Below, in pieces: positions 15,574-24,331 of a stretch of DNA of 44,078 bases. Source of the stretch: VMCP01 sp964592635. GTDB taxonomy: Bacteria > Bacteroidota > Bacteroidia > NS11-12g > UBA955. The number at the start of each line of letters is the position of its first letter. Positions within the stretch are counted from its first letter, which is position 1. The notes under the pieces are model-generated. The model was not told the DNA's origin. It saw only the letters and a list, made by a program, of their open reading frames with translations, and did no database searches. The position numbers and the translations under genes were made by a program. The stretch is from positions 1-44,078 of the forward strand of contig CAZQFZ010000006.1 of the NCBI GenBank assembly GCA_964592635.1, given 5' to 3'.

Positions 15574-16575
15574 TTATTTAAAAGGCTTACGTAGTGTGTG
15601 TTGAGGAGTTTTGTGAATGTATTTCAAATACAGATTAAATATCTTTAATAAAACTTTAGAACGGGTAAAAATAACAAAAGAGTTATCTACGGGTACTGCA
15701 CCTAAAGTGCTTTTGATTTCTGTTCCCGTTCTACCCAAGTTGACTTTTTTAACCTTCTTTTCTATTCCTAAATTAATGATATCAATCAACATGCGTTGAT
15801 ATAATTTGCTTTCAGCTGGGGTAGTATTGCTCATTCCTAATTGCATGGCAAATAGTGTTTCAGATGCCAAAATGCAACTTATAAAACCCATTAATTCACC
15901 GTTCAAATGATAACCGAAAACACGATAATTATCGCCCATAGCTTTTTTGTAACTATGAATTAATTCAGGTAAATTTTTTCCAATGGCGATGGTTTTATCC
16001 TGTAATGTTTGGTGTAGCAGTGAAGCACATGGTGCAATCCATTCATTGCCGGGTTTCTTACTCAATTCTTCTATTGTAAATCCACTTGAACTTTGTAGTA
16101 CTTTGTTGGCACGTACCCGATATTTAGATGAAAATGCTTTTAAATAATCATCGAAACTCTCCCAATTTTCGTTAATAGGAACTACCATAAAGGGTTCGGC
16201 AGGAACGGTAACGGAATCAGGAAAAGTTTCATCCCCCAAAATATTAGCAACTAAAATTGGACAGCTTTTATTGAGTCCTTCGAATTGTGATATTCCTTGA
16301 TTTTTAATTAGTTTTGGAAAAGACAAACCCGGAGCACAGTTGTTTCCAATTATTCGGATTACTCCTTTTTTAGAGTACAAATTGAGTAACCGGATAAAGA
16401 TTCGATAAACATATTTTCCAGTAGGATTGCTTAATTCCATTATACTGGAAGGATATAAATGATCACCTATGCGAATGCTCCCGCTGTGATTGGGCATGGA
16501 TTGACAAATTTTTTCGCAGATTTCGGTGGCTAGGGGTTCAGAGTTCACGGCGCGAATATCCCTAAAGATGTTCAA
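15574..16575 (-). CDS. GNAT-fold (BioF2-like/FemAB-like) acyltransferase
   Basis: A 333-residue protein. Residues about 115-300 look like the GNAT/BioF2-like acetyltransferase domain seen in peptidoglycan- or polysaccharide-modifying proteins: DDYLKAFSSKYRVRANKVL, then YRVFGYHLNGELMGFISCIL, FAMQLGMSNTTPAESKLYQRMLIDIINLGIEKK and LGRTGTEIKSTLGAVP. The frame begins at a TTG (16575) because no ATG occurs before residue 27; an in-frame TAA lies about 36 nt upstream, so TTG is the likely start. Substrate unknown. It heads the minus-strand run and is divergent from the peptidase gene. Confidence 0.75.
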   Translation of the reverse strand: MNIFRDIRAVNSEPLATEICEKICQSMPNHSGSIRIGDHLYPSSIMELSNPTGKYVYRIFIRLLNLYSKKGVIRIIGNNCAPGLSFPKLIKNQGISQFEGLNKSCPILVANILGDETFPDSVTVPAEPFMVVPINENWESFDDYLKAFSSKYRVRANKVLQSSSGFTIEELSKKPGNEWIAPCASLLHQTLQDKTIAIGKNLPELIHSYKKAMGDNYRVFGYHLNGELMGFISCILASETLFAMQLGMSNTTPAESKLYQRMLIDIINLGIEKKVKKVNLGRTGTEIKSTLGAVPVDNSFVIFTRSKVLLKIFNLYLKYIHKTPQHTLRKPFK

Positions 16576-16666
16576 ACAATAATTGCCGAAAATCGTTTGG
16601 TTTGATTATTTCGTCGTTTATTTCAACAATTCTATAAATTTGATTTTGTTTCAATCATTCCCCACT

Positions 16667-16674
16667 TATTTTTG
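16667..16674 (+). promoter_or_regulatory. -7 box TATTTTTG directly before the M49-like peptidase
   Basis: TATTTTTG matches TAnnTTTG and ends 4 nt before the ATG at 16679. A TTTG at 16645-16648, 18 nt upstream of the box, is an acceptable -33 element. A start 4-6 nt downstream would make the transcript leaderless. Confidence 0.55.
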
Positions 16675-16678
16675 TAAA

Positions 16679-18508
16679 ATGACCCAAAAATTAAATCAAA
16701 GGTTTTTAACAGGAATATTTGTTTGTGGAATGTTGGTTTCACAAACTGCTTGGGCGCAAAAAGCGGTGAAAGGTTATCCGTTAGCCAGTCGGTTAAATTC
16801 GTATAAACAAATTCGTTTAACAACAGATACAACTGTTTTATCCGAAGCTGAAAAAGAATGTATAGTTCATTTAATAAAAGCGGCGAAAATAGCCGATGAG
16901 ATATTTTGGCAACAGTCTTATATGTCCAAATCGGAAGCATTAAAAGGAATAAAAAATGATACTCTACGACGATTCATGGAAATAAATTATGGGCCATGGG
17001 ATCGATTGAACAACGATAAACCTTTTGTTGCAGGAGTTGGCGAAAAGCCCAAAGGTGCTACCTTTTATCCAGCCGGTTTCGACGTAAACCAAGTGGATGA
17101 GGGTTTGAAGTTTAAAGTATTGAGTCCTTACACTATCGTGAGGAATGTTCCCAAACCGGATCCCAAAACACCTCCAGCTCCCCCCAAGCCAGGTGAATTG
17201 CCCATTGAAGTGTTGCCATTGAAAAACGGAAATCTCATTACGGCACAAGGTTATGGTGAAGCTTACAGGATTGAAATTGGTAAAATCATGGAAGAGTTGC
17301 AGCTAGCGGCTAAGGTAATTGAAACCGAAGACCCGGCCTTTGCCAATTTTTTGCGTGTTCGTGCAGGTGCCTTAGGTTCAAGTGAATATATTATGTCTGA
17401 TGTGGAGTGGTTGAATTTAAATTCACACTTGGATTTGATTATCGGTCCAATTGAAAATTATGAAGACAAACTGTTGGGTGTAAAAACGTCGTTTGAGGCC
17501 TATGTTTTAGTTCGAGATAAGGAATGGGGTAAAAAACTGGAGCGCTACGTGGCGTTGCTGCCAGAATTACAAGCAAGTTTGCCTGTTTCTAGTGAATATA
17601 AGCCTTCATTGGCCGATGATGCAATGGTTCGTGAAGAGGGTGGACCTGTGGAAATGATAGAAGTTCCAGGTTTTCCACCAATGCCAAAGCCGGCGAAGGC
17701 CTTAAGTCAATTGGCGGTTTTTGATGCAGTTTATTATGCGGGGGATTGCAACTCGGGTTCCAAAACTATTGCAGTAAATCTTCCCAACGACGAAACTATA
17801 CAGAAGTACTTTGGTACACGTAGGTCGCAATTGAAAAACACCATGCGAGCAAAATTTGAAAATATGGTGGTACCTATTTCCCAAAAATTGATGGTTTCAG
17901 AACAACAGTCTAACATTACTTTCGATGCGTTTTTTAATAATGTTATGTTCCATGAAGTGGCTCATGGTTTAGGCGTTAAGAATGTAGTTAATTCGTCTGT
18001 TGGCAAAGAAATTACAGTACGCGACGCATTGGGAGCTACGTATTCTGCCATTGAAGAATGTAAAGCAGATGTTTTGGGATTGTACATGGTGACGAAGTTG
18101 TATGAGAAGGGTGAGTTAACAGGAAAATTGGATGATTACTATGTAACATTTGTGGCATCTGTATTTAGATCTGTGCGTTTTGGAGCTTCAAGTGCACACG
18201 GAAAAGCAAACATGATTACGTTCAATACCTTGATAAAAAATGGTTGTGTTGTAAAAACAACCAAAGGGTATAAAGTAGATGTTATAAAAATGAAACAAGC
18301 GATTTCAGATTTGGCTGCTGAGCTTTTGCAGTGGCAAGGAAATGGTGATAAAGCGGTGGTTCAGCAAATTCTAGATACCAGAGGTGTTATTGGTGTTGAA
18401 CTTCAAAAAGACTTAGACGTTTTGAGCAGAGCCAATATTCCAGTGGATATCACCTTTGAACAAGGTGTGGAAGTGATGGGCTTACAACGATTTGATGTTA
18501 AAAAGTAA
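16679..18508 (+). CDS. M49-like (dipeptidyl peptidase III-type) zinc peptidase, exported
   Basis: A 609-residue protein from ATG 16679, chosen because it starts a clear signal peptide (basic TQKLNQR, hydrophobic LTGIFVCGMLVS, cleavage after TAWAQ); an open frame extends 32 codons upstream without such logic. Zinc-binding residues are visible in HEVAHGLG (His425, Glu426, His429) and EECKAD (459-464), the paired motifs of dipeptidyl peptidase III-like enzymes. The first motif is a pentapeptide HExxH, not the usual hexapeptide HExxGH. A Pro-rich stretch (about 155-185) follows the N-terminal region. Export to the periplasm or surface suggests peptide digestion. Its stop overlaps the next start (TAATG). 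Confidence 0.85.
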   Translation: MTQKLNQRFLTGIFVCGMLVSQTAWAQKAVKGYPLASRLNSYKQIRLTTDTTVLSEAEKECIVHLIKAAKIADEIFWQQSYMSKSEALKGIKNDTLRRFMEINYGPWDRLNNDKPFVAGVGEKPKGATFYPAGFDVNQVDEGLKFKVLSPYTIVRNVPKPDPKTPPAPPKPGELPIEVLPLKNGNLITAQGYGEAYRIEIGKIMEELQLAAKVIETEDPAFANFLRVRAGALGSSEYIMSDVEWLNLNSHLDLIIGPIENYEDKLLGVKTSFEAYVLVRDKEWGKKLERYVALLPELQASLPVSSEYKPSLADDAMVREEGGPVEMIEVPGFPPMPKPAKALSQLAVFDAVYYAGDCNSGSKTIAVNLPNDETIQKYFGTRRSQLKNTMRAKFENMVVPISQKLMVSEQQSNITFDAFFNNVMFHEVAHGLGVKNVVNSSVGKEITVRDALGATYSAIEECKADVLGLYMVTKLYEKGELTGKLDDYYVTFVASVFRSVRFGASSAHGKANMITFNTLIKNGCVVKTTKGYKVDVIKMKQAISDLAAELLQWQGNGDKAVVQQILDTRGVIGVELQKDLDVLSRANIPVDITFEQGVEVMGLQRFDVKK

Positions 18509-20604
18509 TGAATATGAGAAAGTGGATTTCCTTGAGTTCCATTTCGGCAGTAGTAGCCGTTTTGGTATTTTGCAGTAACAAGCCGGCCTCTGGTGATGAG
18601 CCATTATTGAAGCGTTTGTTATTTACTTTGAGTACTGAACATTATAGTCCAAAAGAAATTAATGACTCATTGTCAGCACAGATTTATACCAATTTTTTAG
18701 ATAAAATCGACGGAGACAAGCAGTTTTTCACTCAGTTAGATATTCAAAAGTTTGAAGAGTATAAGTTTTCAATTGATGATCAGATGAAAGCTGGGCGTTT
18801 TGATTTTTTTGATACTGTTTGGACAACATTGAGTCAGCGACTCAACGTAATTGAACCTTGGATTGAGAAAACAACACAAACGCCTTTGAATTACGAAGAG
18901 AAACTTACTTATGTTTCCAGAGAAAAAGAAAAGGAATATGCTCCCCATTTGCAGGGATTAGAATCTAAGTGGGCATTATGGACAAGATTTCAGGTGGTAG
19001 ATCGATTATATCGAAAATTAGAACAGCAGAAGGAATTGAAATCTGGAAAATCAGATTCAGGAATCGCTAAGACTACACCGTTCGATACTTTAGAATTTAA
19101 AGCGCGCAACGAAACTCAGAAATACGTGAAAGATTGGTTTAAACGTTGGAGAAAAATGGATCGTCAGGATCAAATTGCTTTTTACGCCAATACGGTTGCA
19201 GAAATTTACGATCCCCATACCAATTATTTTCCTCCTGCAGATAAAGAGAATTTCGATATTTCCATGACAGGGAAATTGGAAGGTATTGGAGCTACATTAA
19301 CTGAACGAGATGGATTTGTTAAAGTGGAACGTATTGTGCCGGGAAGCGCATCGTATAAGCAAGGAGAGTTAAAAGCGGGTGATTTGATTCTAAAAGTGGC
19401 TCAAGGGGCAGGTGAACCTGTTGATATTGTAGATATGAAATTGGATGATGCTATTCAATTAATCCGCGGTAAAAAAGGCACGGAGGTGCGTTTAACAGTG
19501 AAAAAACCCGACGGAAGCATTCATGTAATTCCAATTATTCGTGAAACCGTTGTGATAGAAGAGAGTTATGCGCGAAGTGCAATTTTTACATACAAGAAAA
19601 AGAAGTTTGGTATTATCCAACTTCCAAGTTTTTATGCTGATTTTTCATCCAGAGGCCGGGGTAGAAATAGTGCGGGAGATGTAAGAATTGAGGTTGAGAA
19701 ATTGAAGAAAGCAGGGGTTTCAGGAATTGTATTGGATTTACGCAACAACGGTGGGGGAAGCTTGGCAGATGCAATTGATATGAGTGGTTTGTTTATTTCT
19801 CAGGGTCCGATTGTGCAGGTAAAAGATCCAGGTGGAAACATACAACAGGCCAATGATCCGGATCCACAAACGATTTACGATGGTCCTTTGGTAGTATTAA
19901 CCAACACATATAGTGCATCGGCTTCTGAGATTTTAGCAGCTGCTCTGCAAGATTATAAACGAGCAATCATTGTAGGTACAAAAAGTACTTTTGGGAAAGG
20001 TACCGTTCAGACAATGGTGCCATTAAAAGGAGGTAGCTCAGCCGTATTCCCTAAGGGTTTTGGAGAATTGAAAGTCACTATTCAAAAGTTTTACAGAATT
20101 AATGGCGGCACAACACAATTGCAAGGCGTTATTCCTGATGTTATTGTGCCCGATCCATACGATGAAATTGATCGCGGTGAAAAGGAGATGGAGTTTCATA
20201 TGCCTTTTGATGAAATACCGGCGGCAAATTATAAAACTTACGAAAACCGAAAATACAAAAGCGCAATTAGTGAAGGGAGTAAAACCGTTAAAAGCGAGAA
20301 GTATTTTGATTTAGTAAAAGAGCGTTCTAAACAAATTGCACAAATGCGTAATGAAATGACTTACAACTTGTGGTTAGACGGTTACAAAGAGCAACAGGAA
20401 GAATTAAAAAAGCAGGATCAAAAATTCAAAGATTATAAGTACGTGAAGAAAATTGATACTGCCTTCGCATTGGAAGTGGATTTGAAGGAGGTTAAAGGTG
20501 ATACCATTAAAACAAAAACCCGTGAAACTTGGATGAAGAGTTACAATAAGGATGCATATATAGATGTTGCTTCAAAAATTCTGTATCAATGGTCTTGCCG
20601 TTGA
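18508..20604 (+). CDS. prc: Carboxy-terminal (tail-specific) processing protease
   Basis: Periplasmic S41 protease of the Tsp/Prc type, 698 residues. A hydrophobic N-terminal export signal (residues 6-22) is followed by the helical N-terminal domain, a PDZ domain (about 248-335, GIGATLTERDGFVKVERIVPGSAS), the S41 core (LPSFYADF, VLDLRNNGGGSL) and catalytic SASASEI with Ser471 and STFGKGTVQ with Lys497. The C-terminal 130 residues match the Tsp C-terminal helical region. The ATG overlaps the peptidase stop by 1 nt (TAATG), so the two proteases are translated as a pair. The signal has a Cys (VLVFCSNK), so it may be a lipoprotein. Confidence 0.95.
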   Translation: MNMRKWISLSSISAVVAVLVFCSNKPASGDEPLLKRLLFTLSTEHYSPKEINDSLSAQIYTNFLDKIDGDKQFFTQLDIQKFEEYKFSIDDQMKAGRFDFFDTVWTTLSQRLNVIEPWIEKTTQTPLNYEEKLTYVSREKEKEYAPHLQGLESKWALWTRFQVVDRLYRKLEQQKELKSGKSDSGIAKTTPFDTLEFKARNETQKYVKDWFKRWRKMDRQDQIAFYANTVAEIYDPHTNYFPPADKENFDISMTGKLEGIGATLTERDGFVKVERIVPGSASYKQGELKAGDLILKVAQGAGEPVDIVDMKLDDAIQLIRGKKGTEVRLTVKKPDGSIHVIPIIRETVVIEESYARSAIFTYKKKKFGIIQLPSFYADFSSRGRGRNSAGDVRIEVEKLKKAGVSGIVLDLRNNGGGSLADAIDMSGLFISQGPIVQVKDPGGNIQQANDPDPQTIYDGPLVVLTNTYSASASEILAAALQDYKRAIIVGTKSTFGKGTVQTMVPLKGGSSAVFPKGFGELKVTIQKFYRINGGTTQLQGVIPDVIVPDPYDEIDRGEKEMEFHMPFDEIPAANYKTYENRKYKSAISEGSKTVKSEKYFDLVKERSKQIAQMRNEMTYNLWLDGYKEQQEELKKQDQKFKDYKYVKKIDTAFALEVDLKEVKGDTIKTKTRETWMKSYNKDAYIDVASKILYQWSCR

Positions 20605-20612
20605 TACAGAAT
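20578..20612. terminator. 12-bp inverted repeat overlapping the prc stop codon
   Basis: ATTCTGTATCAA and TTGATACAGAAT flank an 11-nt loop; the prc TGA is inside the right arm. It stands between convergent prc and ccmB and is a likely 3'-end hairpin. No U-tract follows directly on the plus strand (a TTTTT run occurs about 20 nt later). Confidence 0.5.
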
Positions 20613-20646
20613 TGCATGGTTTGAATTCAATTTTTCTTATGGAATT

Positions 20647-21306
20647 TTAATCCTTCCACAAGAATGGAAATAGGATTCCGGTTAAAACCAGAATCATGAA
20701 ATTCAGTCCACCCAACAATAATGCATCTTTGTATATAGATGAAACCAAAACGGGATTAAGAGCTTTTTTCGAAGCGGATATTCCAACTAAAATGAGTGGT
20801 AGGATTACAGGCAAGCTCAAAACAGGAGCTAAATATCCTGCACCGTCTGCTTTGGAAGAAACTGCTCCAATGAAGGTGTAAATTGTTGAAATTCCAGCTG
20901 TTACCAATAGGAGTACTAGTATATATGGTGCAATATGCTGTACGGGTATCCCCAAAAACCAACCAAAAAAAGCCAAATTTAAAGTGGCAAACAGTATCAT
21001 TACAAACCAACCATACAATACTTTTGACCAATAAACACTGGAAGGAGATGCTAATTGATTCCAGTATATCCAGCGGGATTTTGAAACCAAAGTAAAGCTT
21101 TTGGAAACCCCGTTGATGGTGGTTACAATTAAACTAATCCAAAATAAACTGTTCCACATAGTGGTGTTTATCTTGGGCTGTGACAACATACTTAATAGGG
21201 CTAAGGTGGCCAATTGGAGAACTGCAGATGCAAAAACGGTTGGTTTTTTTAAATCCAATTGCAATTCTACTCGAATCAGCTGTATGGTTTTTGCAATGCT
21301 ATTCAT
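20647..21306 (-). CDS. ccmB: Heme exporter permease CcmB
   Basis: A 219-residue membrane protein with six hydrophobic spans. The overall layout, an N-terminal QLIRVELQLDLKKP amphipathic segment, the middle SFTLVSKSRWIYWNQLASPSSVYWSKVLYGW stretch and the LSLPVILPLILVGI span, fits the CcmB permease of the cytochrome c maturation ABC transporter (CcmABCD). No ccmA or ccmC is adjacent in this window; in Bacteroidota ccmB commonly precedes ccmC elsewhere, so here it appears isolated, with the 3' neighbour convergent. Divergent from accC. Confidence 0.85.
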   Translation of the reverse strand: MNSIAKTIQLIRVELQLDLKKPTVFASAVLQLATLALLSMLSQPKINTTMWNSLFWISLIVTTINGVSKSFTLVSKSRWIYWNQLASPSSVYWSKVLYGWFVMILFATLNLAFFGWFLGIPVQHIAPYILVLLLVTAGISTIYTFIGAVSSKADGAGYLAPVLSLPVILPLILVGISASKKALNPVLVSSIYKDALLLGGLNFMILVLTGILFPFLWKD

Positions 21307-21313
21307 TTGTGAT

Positions 21314-21329
21314 TACCTTCGCGAAGGTA
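21314..21329. promoter_or_regulatory. 16-bp perfect palindrome between ccmB and accC
   Basis: TACCTTCGCGAAGGTA is fully self-complementary and lies 8 nt upstream of ccmB and about 80 nt upstream of accC. Each half reads TACCTTCG, a one-base variant of the TAnnTTTG -7 box, so the site could carry back-to-back promoter elements, an operator, or both. Confidence 0.5.
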
Positions 21330-21407
21330 AATCAAATAGTGCGCTTGTAGAAAGTTACACAAAAAATTTACTCTCAATTATTAAAACAAATACAGATCTA
21401 AATTACC

Positions 21408-22913
21408 ATGTTTAAGAAAATATTGATTGCCAACCGAGGTGAAATCGCTATCCGCGTGATGAGAACGTGCAAAGAAATGGGAATAAAAACCGTTGCAGTT
21501 TACAGTGAAGCGGATTCTATGGCACGTCACGTTCGTTATGCTGATGAAGCATTCTGCATTGGAGGCCCCGCATCTTCCGACAGCTACCTTAAAATGGATC
21601 GTATTTTGGAGGTGTGCAAGTTGACGGGTGCTGAGGCCGTGCATCCTGGATATGGTTTTTTATCTGAAAATTCGGTTTTTGCTAAATTGTTGGCAGATAA
21701 CAATATAGTGCTGATAGGACCCACTCCTGCTGCCATGGAGATTATGGGAAGTAAAATTGCCAGTAAGCAAGCAGTTGAGAAATTTGGTGTTCCTTTGGTA
21801 CCAGGTATCAATGAGGCAATAAAAGATGCCGAAGCAGCACTTCAAGTTGGTAAAGAAATAGGTTTTCCCGTATTAATTAAAGCTTCGGCCGGGGGTGGTG
21901 GAAAAGGAATGCGCGTTGTACAGCATGTAGATGAGTTTTTGTCATCATTGACCGCGGCGCAAAATGAAGCGCGTTCGGCTTTTGGAGATGATAGCGTGTT
22001 TATCGAAAAGTACGTTGGCAACCCTCGACATATTGAATTCCAAATATTGGCCGACAATTTTGGCAATGTGTGTCACATTTTCGAGCGTGAATGCAGCATT
22101 CAACGTCGTCACCAAAAATTAGTGGAGGAAGCTCCAAGCGTTGTATTGTCCGAAAATCTTCGACGTAAAATGGGAGAAGCTGCGGTAAATGTAGCTAAAG
22201 CGTGTAATTATTCTGGAGCGGGAACAGTAGAGTTTTTATTGGGAGATAATGATGAGTTTTATTTCTTGGAAATGAATACTCGTTTACAAGTTGAACATCC
22301 TGTAACTGAAATGATTACGGGATTGGATTTAGTAAAAGAACAGATAAAAGTGGCTTATGGTATGCCGTTGTCTTTCACTCAGGAAGAGTTGAAAATTAAT
22401 GGACATGCTATAGAACTTCGAGTTTGTGCTGAGGATCCTTACCAACAATTTCTTCCTAATATTGGAAAGGTAAAGACGTATTTAATACCGGCTGGACCGG
22501 GTATCCGTGTGGATGATTGTATGGAAAGTAACATGGAAATTCCCATTTACTACGATAACATGTTATCAAAATTGGTCGTGTGGGGTGCCGATCGTACTGA
22601 GGCCATTGAGCGCATGCGCAGAGCTATACAAGAGTATGTAATTACGGGAATTCAAACCACTCTTTCATTTGGGGAGTTTGTAATGACACATCCCAAATTT
22701 ATTGAGGGAGATTTTAATACACACTTTATTCAAAACTATTTCAATCCAGAATCGGAGGAAGCAGAAGTGAATGCAGACGACTTGAATGTGTTTGCAATGG
22801 CTGCGGCTCATTTTTTCAATGCTACCAAGAACTCGATTAATACGGAATCTTTGGTTTCGGGGGATGTGAGTTCGGATAACAAAGGAAGCGAGTGGTTTAG
22901 GAATCGTAAATAA
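21408..22913 (+). CDS. accC: Acetyl-CoA carboxylase, biotin carboxylase subunit
   Basis: ATP-grasp enzyme that carboxylates biotin on the carrier protein in the first step of fatty acid synthesis. It begins MFKKILIANRGEIAIRVMRTCKE, the family N-terminus, and carries KASAGGGGKGMRVV (ATP-grasp glycine loop), FIEKYVGNPRHIEFQ, ECSIQRRHQK and EMNTRLQVEHPVTE (catalytic Glu and Arg). At 501 residues it is about 50 longer than E. coli AccC; the extra C-terminal tail (DLNVFAMAAAHFFNATKNS...) is not catalytic. No accB lies beside it, so it may instead serve a propionyl- or other acyl-CoA carboxylase. Confidence 0.9.
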   Translation: MFKKILIANRGEIAIRVMRTCKEMGIKTVAVYSEADSMARHVRYADEAFCIGGPASSDSYLKMDRILEVCKLTGAEAVHPGYGFLSENSVFAKLLADNNIVLIGPTPAAMEIMGSKIASKQAVEKFGVPLVPGINEAIKDAEAALQVGKEIGFPVLIKASAGGGGKGMRVVQHVDEFLSSLTAAQNEARSAFGDDSVFIEKYVGNPRHIEFQILADNFGNVCHIFERECSIQRRHQKLVEEAPSVVLSENLRRKMGEAAVNVAKACNYSGAGTVEFLLGDNDEFYFLEMNTRLQVEHPVTEMITGLDLVKEQIKVAYGMPLSFTQEELKINGHAIELRVCAEDPYQQFLPNIGKVKTYLIPAGPGIRVDDCMESNMEIPIYYDNMLSKLVVWGADRTEAIERMRRAIQEYVITGIQTTLSFGEFVMTHPKFIEGDFNTHFIQNYFNPESEEAEVNADDLNVFAMAAAHFFNATKNSINTESLVSGDVSSDNKGSEWFRNRK

Positions 22914-23068
22914 TTTGGTTTTATCTGTGACTTTGATGCAATTGAGAATTGGTTAAAAGAATCAGTGGTCGTGTTTGTAAATACTAAAAGGAATAGGTTC
23001 TTGCAATTTTAACTGTGCAGTTTTTTAAAATTAGACTGTTCTAACGAAATTCTGTACTATAAAACGAT

Positions 23069-24160
23069 ATGAAAGTTCTACTGATTGATGATGTACATGA
23101 GGTTTTAACAAAGGGCCTTATGGAAGCTGGTTGGGATGTGGATTACCAACCAAATCTTAAAAAGGAAGACTTTATTCAGGCATTAGAAATTTCAAAGCCA
23201 ACAGGATTGGTTGTTCGTAGTAAACTGAATATTGAAGCCGAGCATCTGAGAAGAATGAAATCTTTGGGTGTGAAATGGATAGCGAGAGCCGGAGCTGGTG
23301 TTGATAATATTGATGTTGAAACCGCCAATTTATTGGGAATTACGTTGATTCACGCGGTAGGTGCCAACGCTGATGCGGTGGCCGAACACATGGTGGGTAT
23401 GTTGTTGTCATTGCGACACAATTTATATCGATCGCACAATGAGGTAATGCAATTCCAATGGAATCGTGAAAAAAATCGCGGATTTGAAATTCGTGGAAAA
23501 ACTTTGGGAATAATAGGATATGGTCATACTGGTTCTAAGTTGGCTGAAAAACTATCTGGATTTGGGATGAAAATTCTGGCTTATGATAAGTACAACCCAA
23601 TTCCCGCTCAGCACCATGAATTCAAGGTTACAGATTTAATTTCCCATGTACGAGACTCAATAGTTAGTGAAAATGAATTCGTGTTTTTCGACGAAGATAC
23701 AGTAGATTCTGTAAAGGAATTCACATCCCCCGAAGATAAAATCAAGATAAATAAGCGATTTACACATGGAGTTCGAGGGGTAGAATTGGAAGAACTCATG
23801 CGGGAATCAGACATAATTAGTTTTCATGTTCCGTTAACCGAAGAAACACGCGGTTGGGTAGATGATGAATTCTTGGAGAGTTGCAAACAAGGGATGTTAC
23901 TCTTGAATGGAAGTCGCGGCGAGGTGGTACGTTTAAAATCAGTTTTGAAGTATTTACAAAATAATAAGTTAAGTGGATTTGCTGCTGATGTTTTAGAGGT
24001 AGAACCCCCTTCGAAAATGGATGTGGATACTCGCAAAGTTTTAGAAAAATTAGGTGCTTTTTCCAATGTAATGTTTTCGCCACATATTGCTGGATGGACG
24101 GTTGAAAGTTACCGTCAAATTTCTGAATATTTATTATATAAAGTATTGAATAATAAATAG
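23069..24160 (+). CDS. D-3-phosphoglycerate dehydrogenase-like 2-hydroxyacid dehydrogenase with insertion
   Basis: NAD-dependent D-isomer-specific 2-hydroxyacid dehydrogenase, 363 residues. Seen: RAGAGVDNIDVETA (73-86), Rossmann GYGHTG (150-155), and the catalytic trio Arg283 (NGSRGE), Glu312 (LEVEPP) and His339 (SPHIAGWT). These fit the SerA/phosphoglycerate dehydrogenase branch that starts serine synthesis; no ACT domain is present. Between AYDKY (171-175) and VELEELM (238-244) there are about 45 more residues than in ordinary family members, acidic and Phe/Asp-rich (FVFFDEDTVDS). The 155-nt upstream gap gives it its own promoter. Exact substrate unproven. Confidence 0.85.
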   Translation: MKVLLIDDVHEVLTKGLMEAGWDVDYQPNLKKEDFIQALEISKPTGLVVRSKLNIEAEHLRRMKSLGVKWIARAGAGVDNIDVETANLLGITLIHAVGANADAVAEHMVGMLLSLRHNLYRSHNEVMQFQWNREKNRGFEIRGKTLGIIGYGHTGSKLAEKLSGFGMKILAYDKYNPIPAQHHEFKVTDLISHVRDSIVSENEFVFFDEDTVDSVKEFTSPEDKIKINKRFTHGVRGVELEELMRESDIISFHVPLTEETRGWVDDEFLESCKQGMLLLNGSRGEVVRLKSVLKYLQNNKLSGFAADVLEVEPPSKMDVDTRKVLEKLGAFSNVMFSPHIAGWTVESYRQISEYLLYKVLNNK

Positions 24161-24331
24161 ATGTGTGTATTTTTTTGCGAAAAATACAACACATAATTAA
24201 AAAACTTCAAAAAACCAATTAAAATAAACTTGTTAAATCCTTAGTTTTTCGATAAAATTGCCGTTTAAAGCGTGCAAAGAATGTAACATTTCTGAAAGTC
24301 GCTTTTTTTAAGCAAAAAAACGTAAAACTAT

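Noticed and set aside
16583..16678. 32-codon upstream extension of the M49-like peptidase
   Set aside because: It would bury the signal peptide and overlap the -7 box; ATG 16679 explains both.
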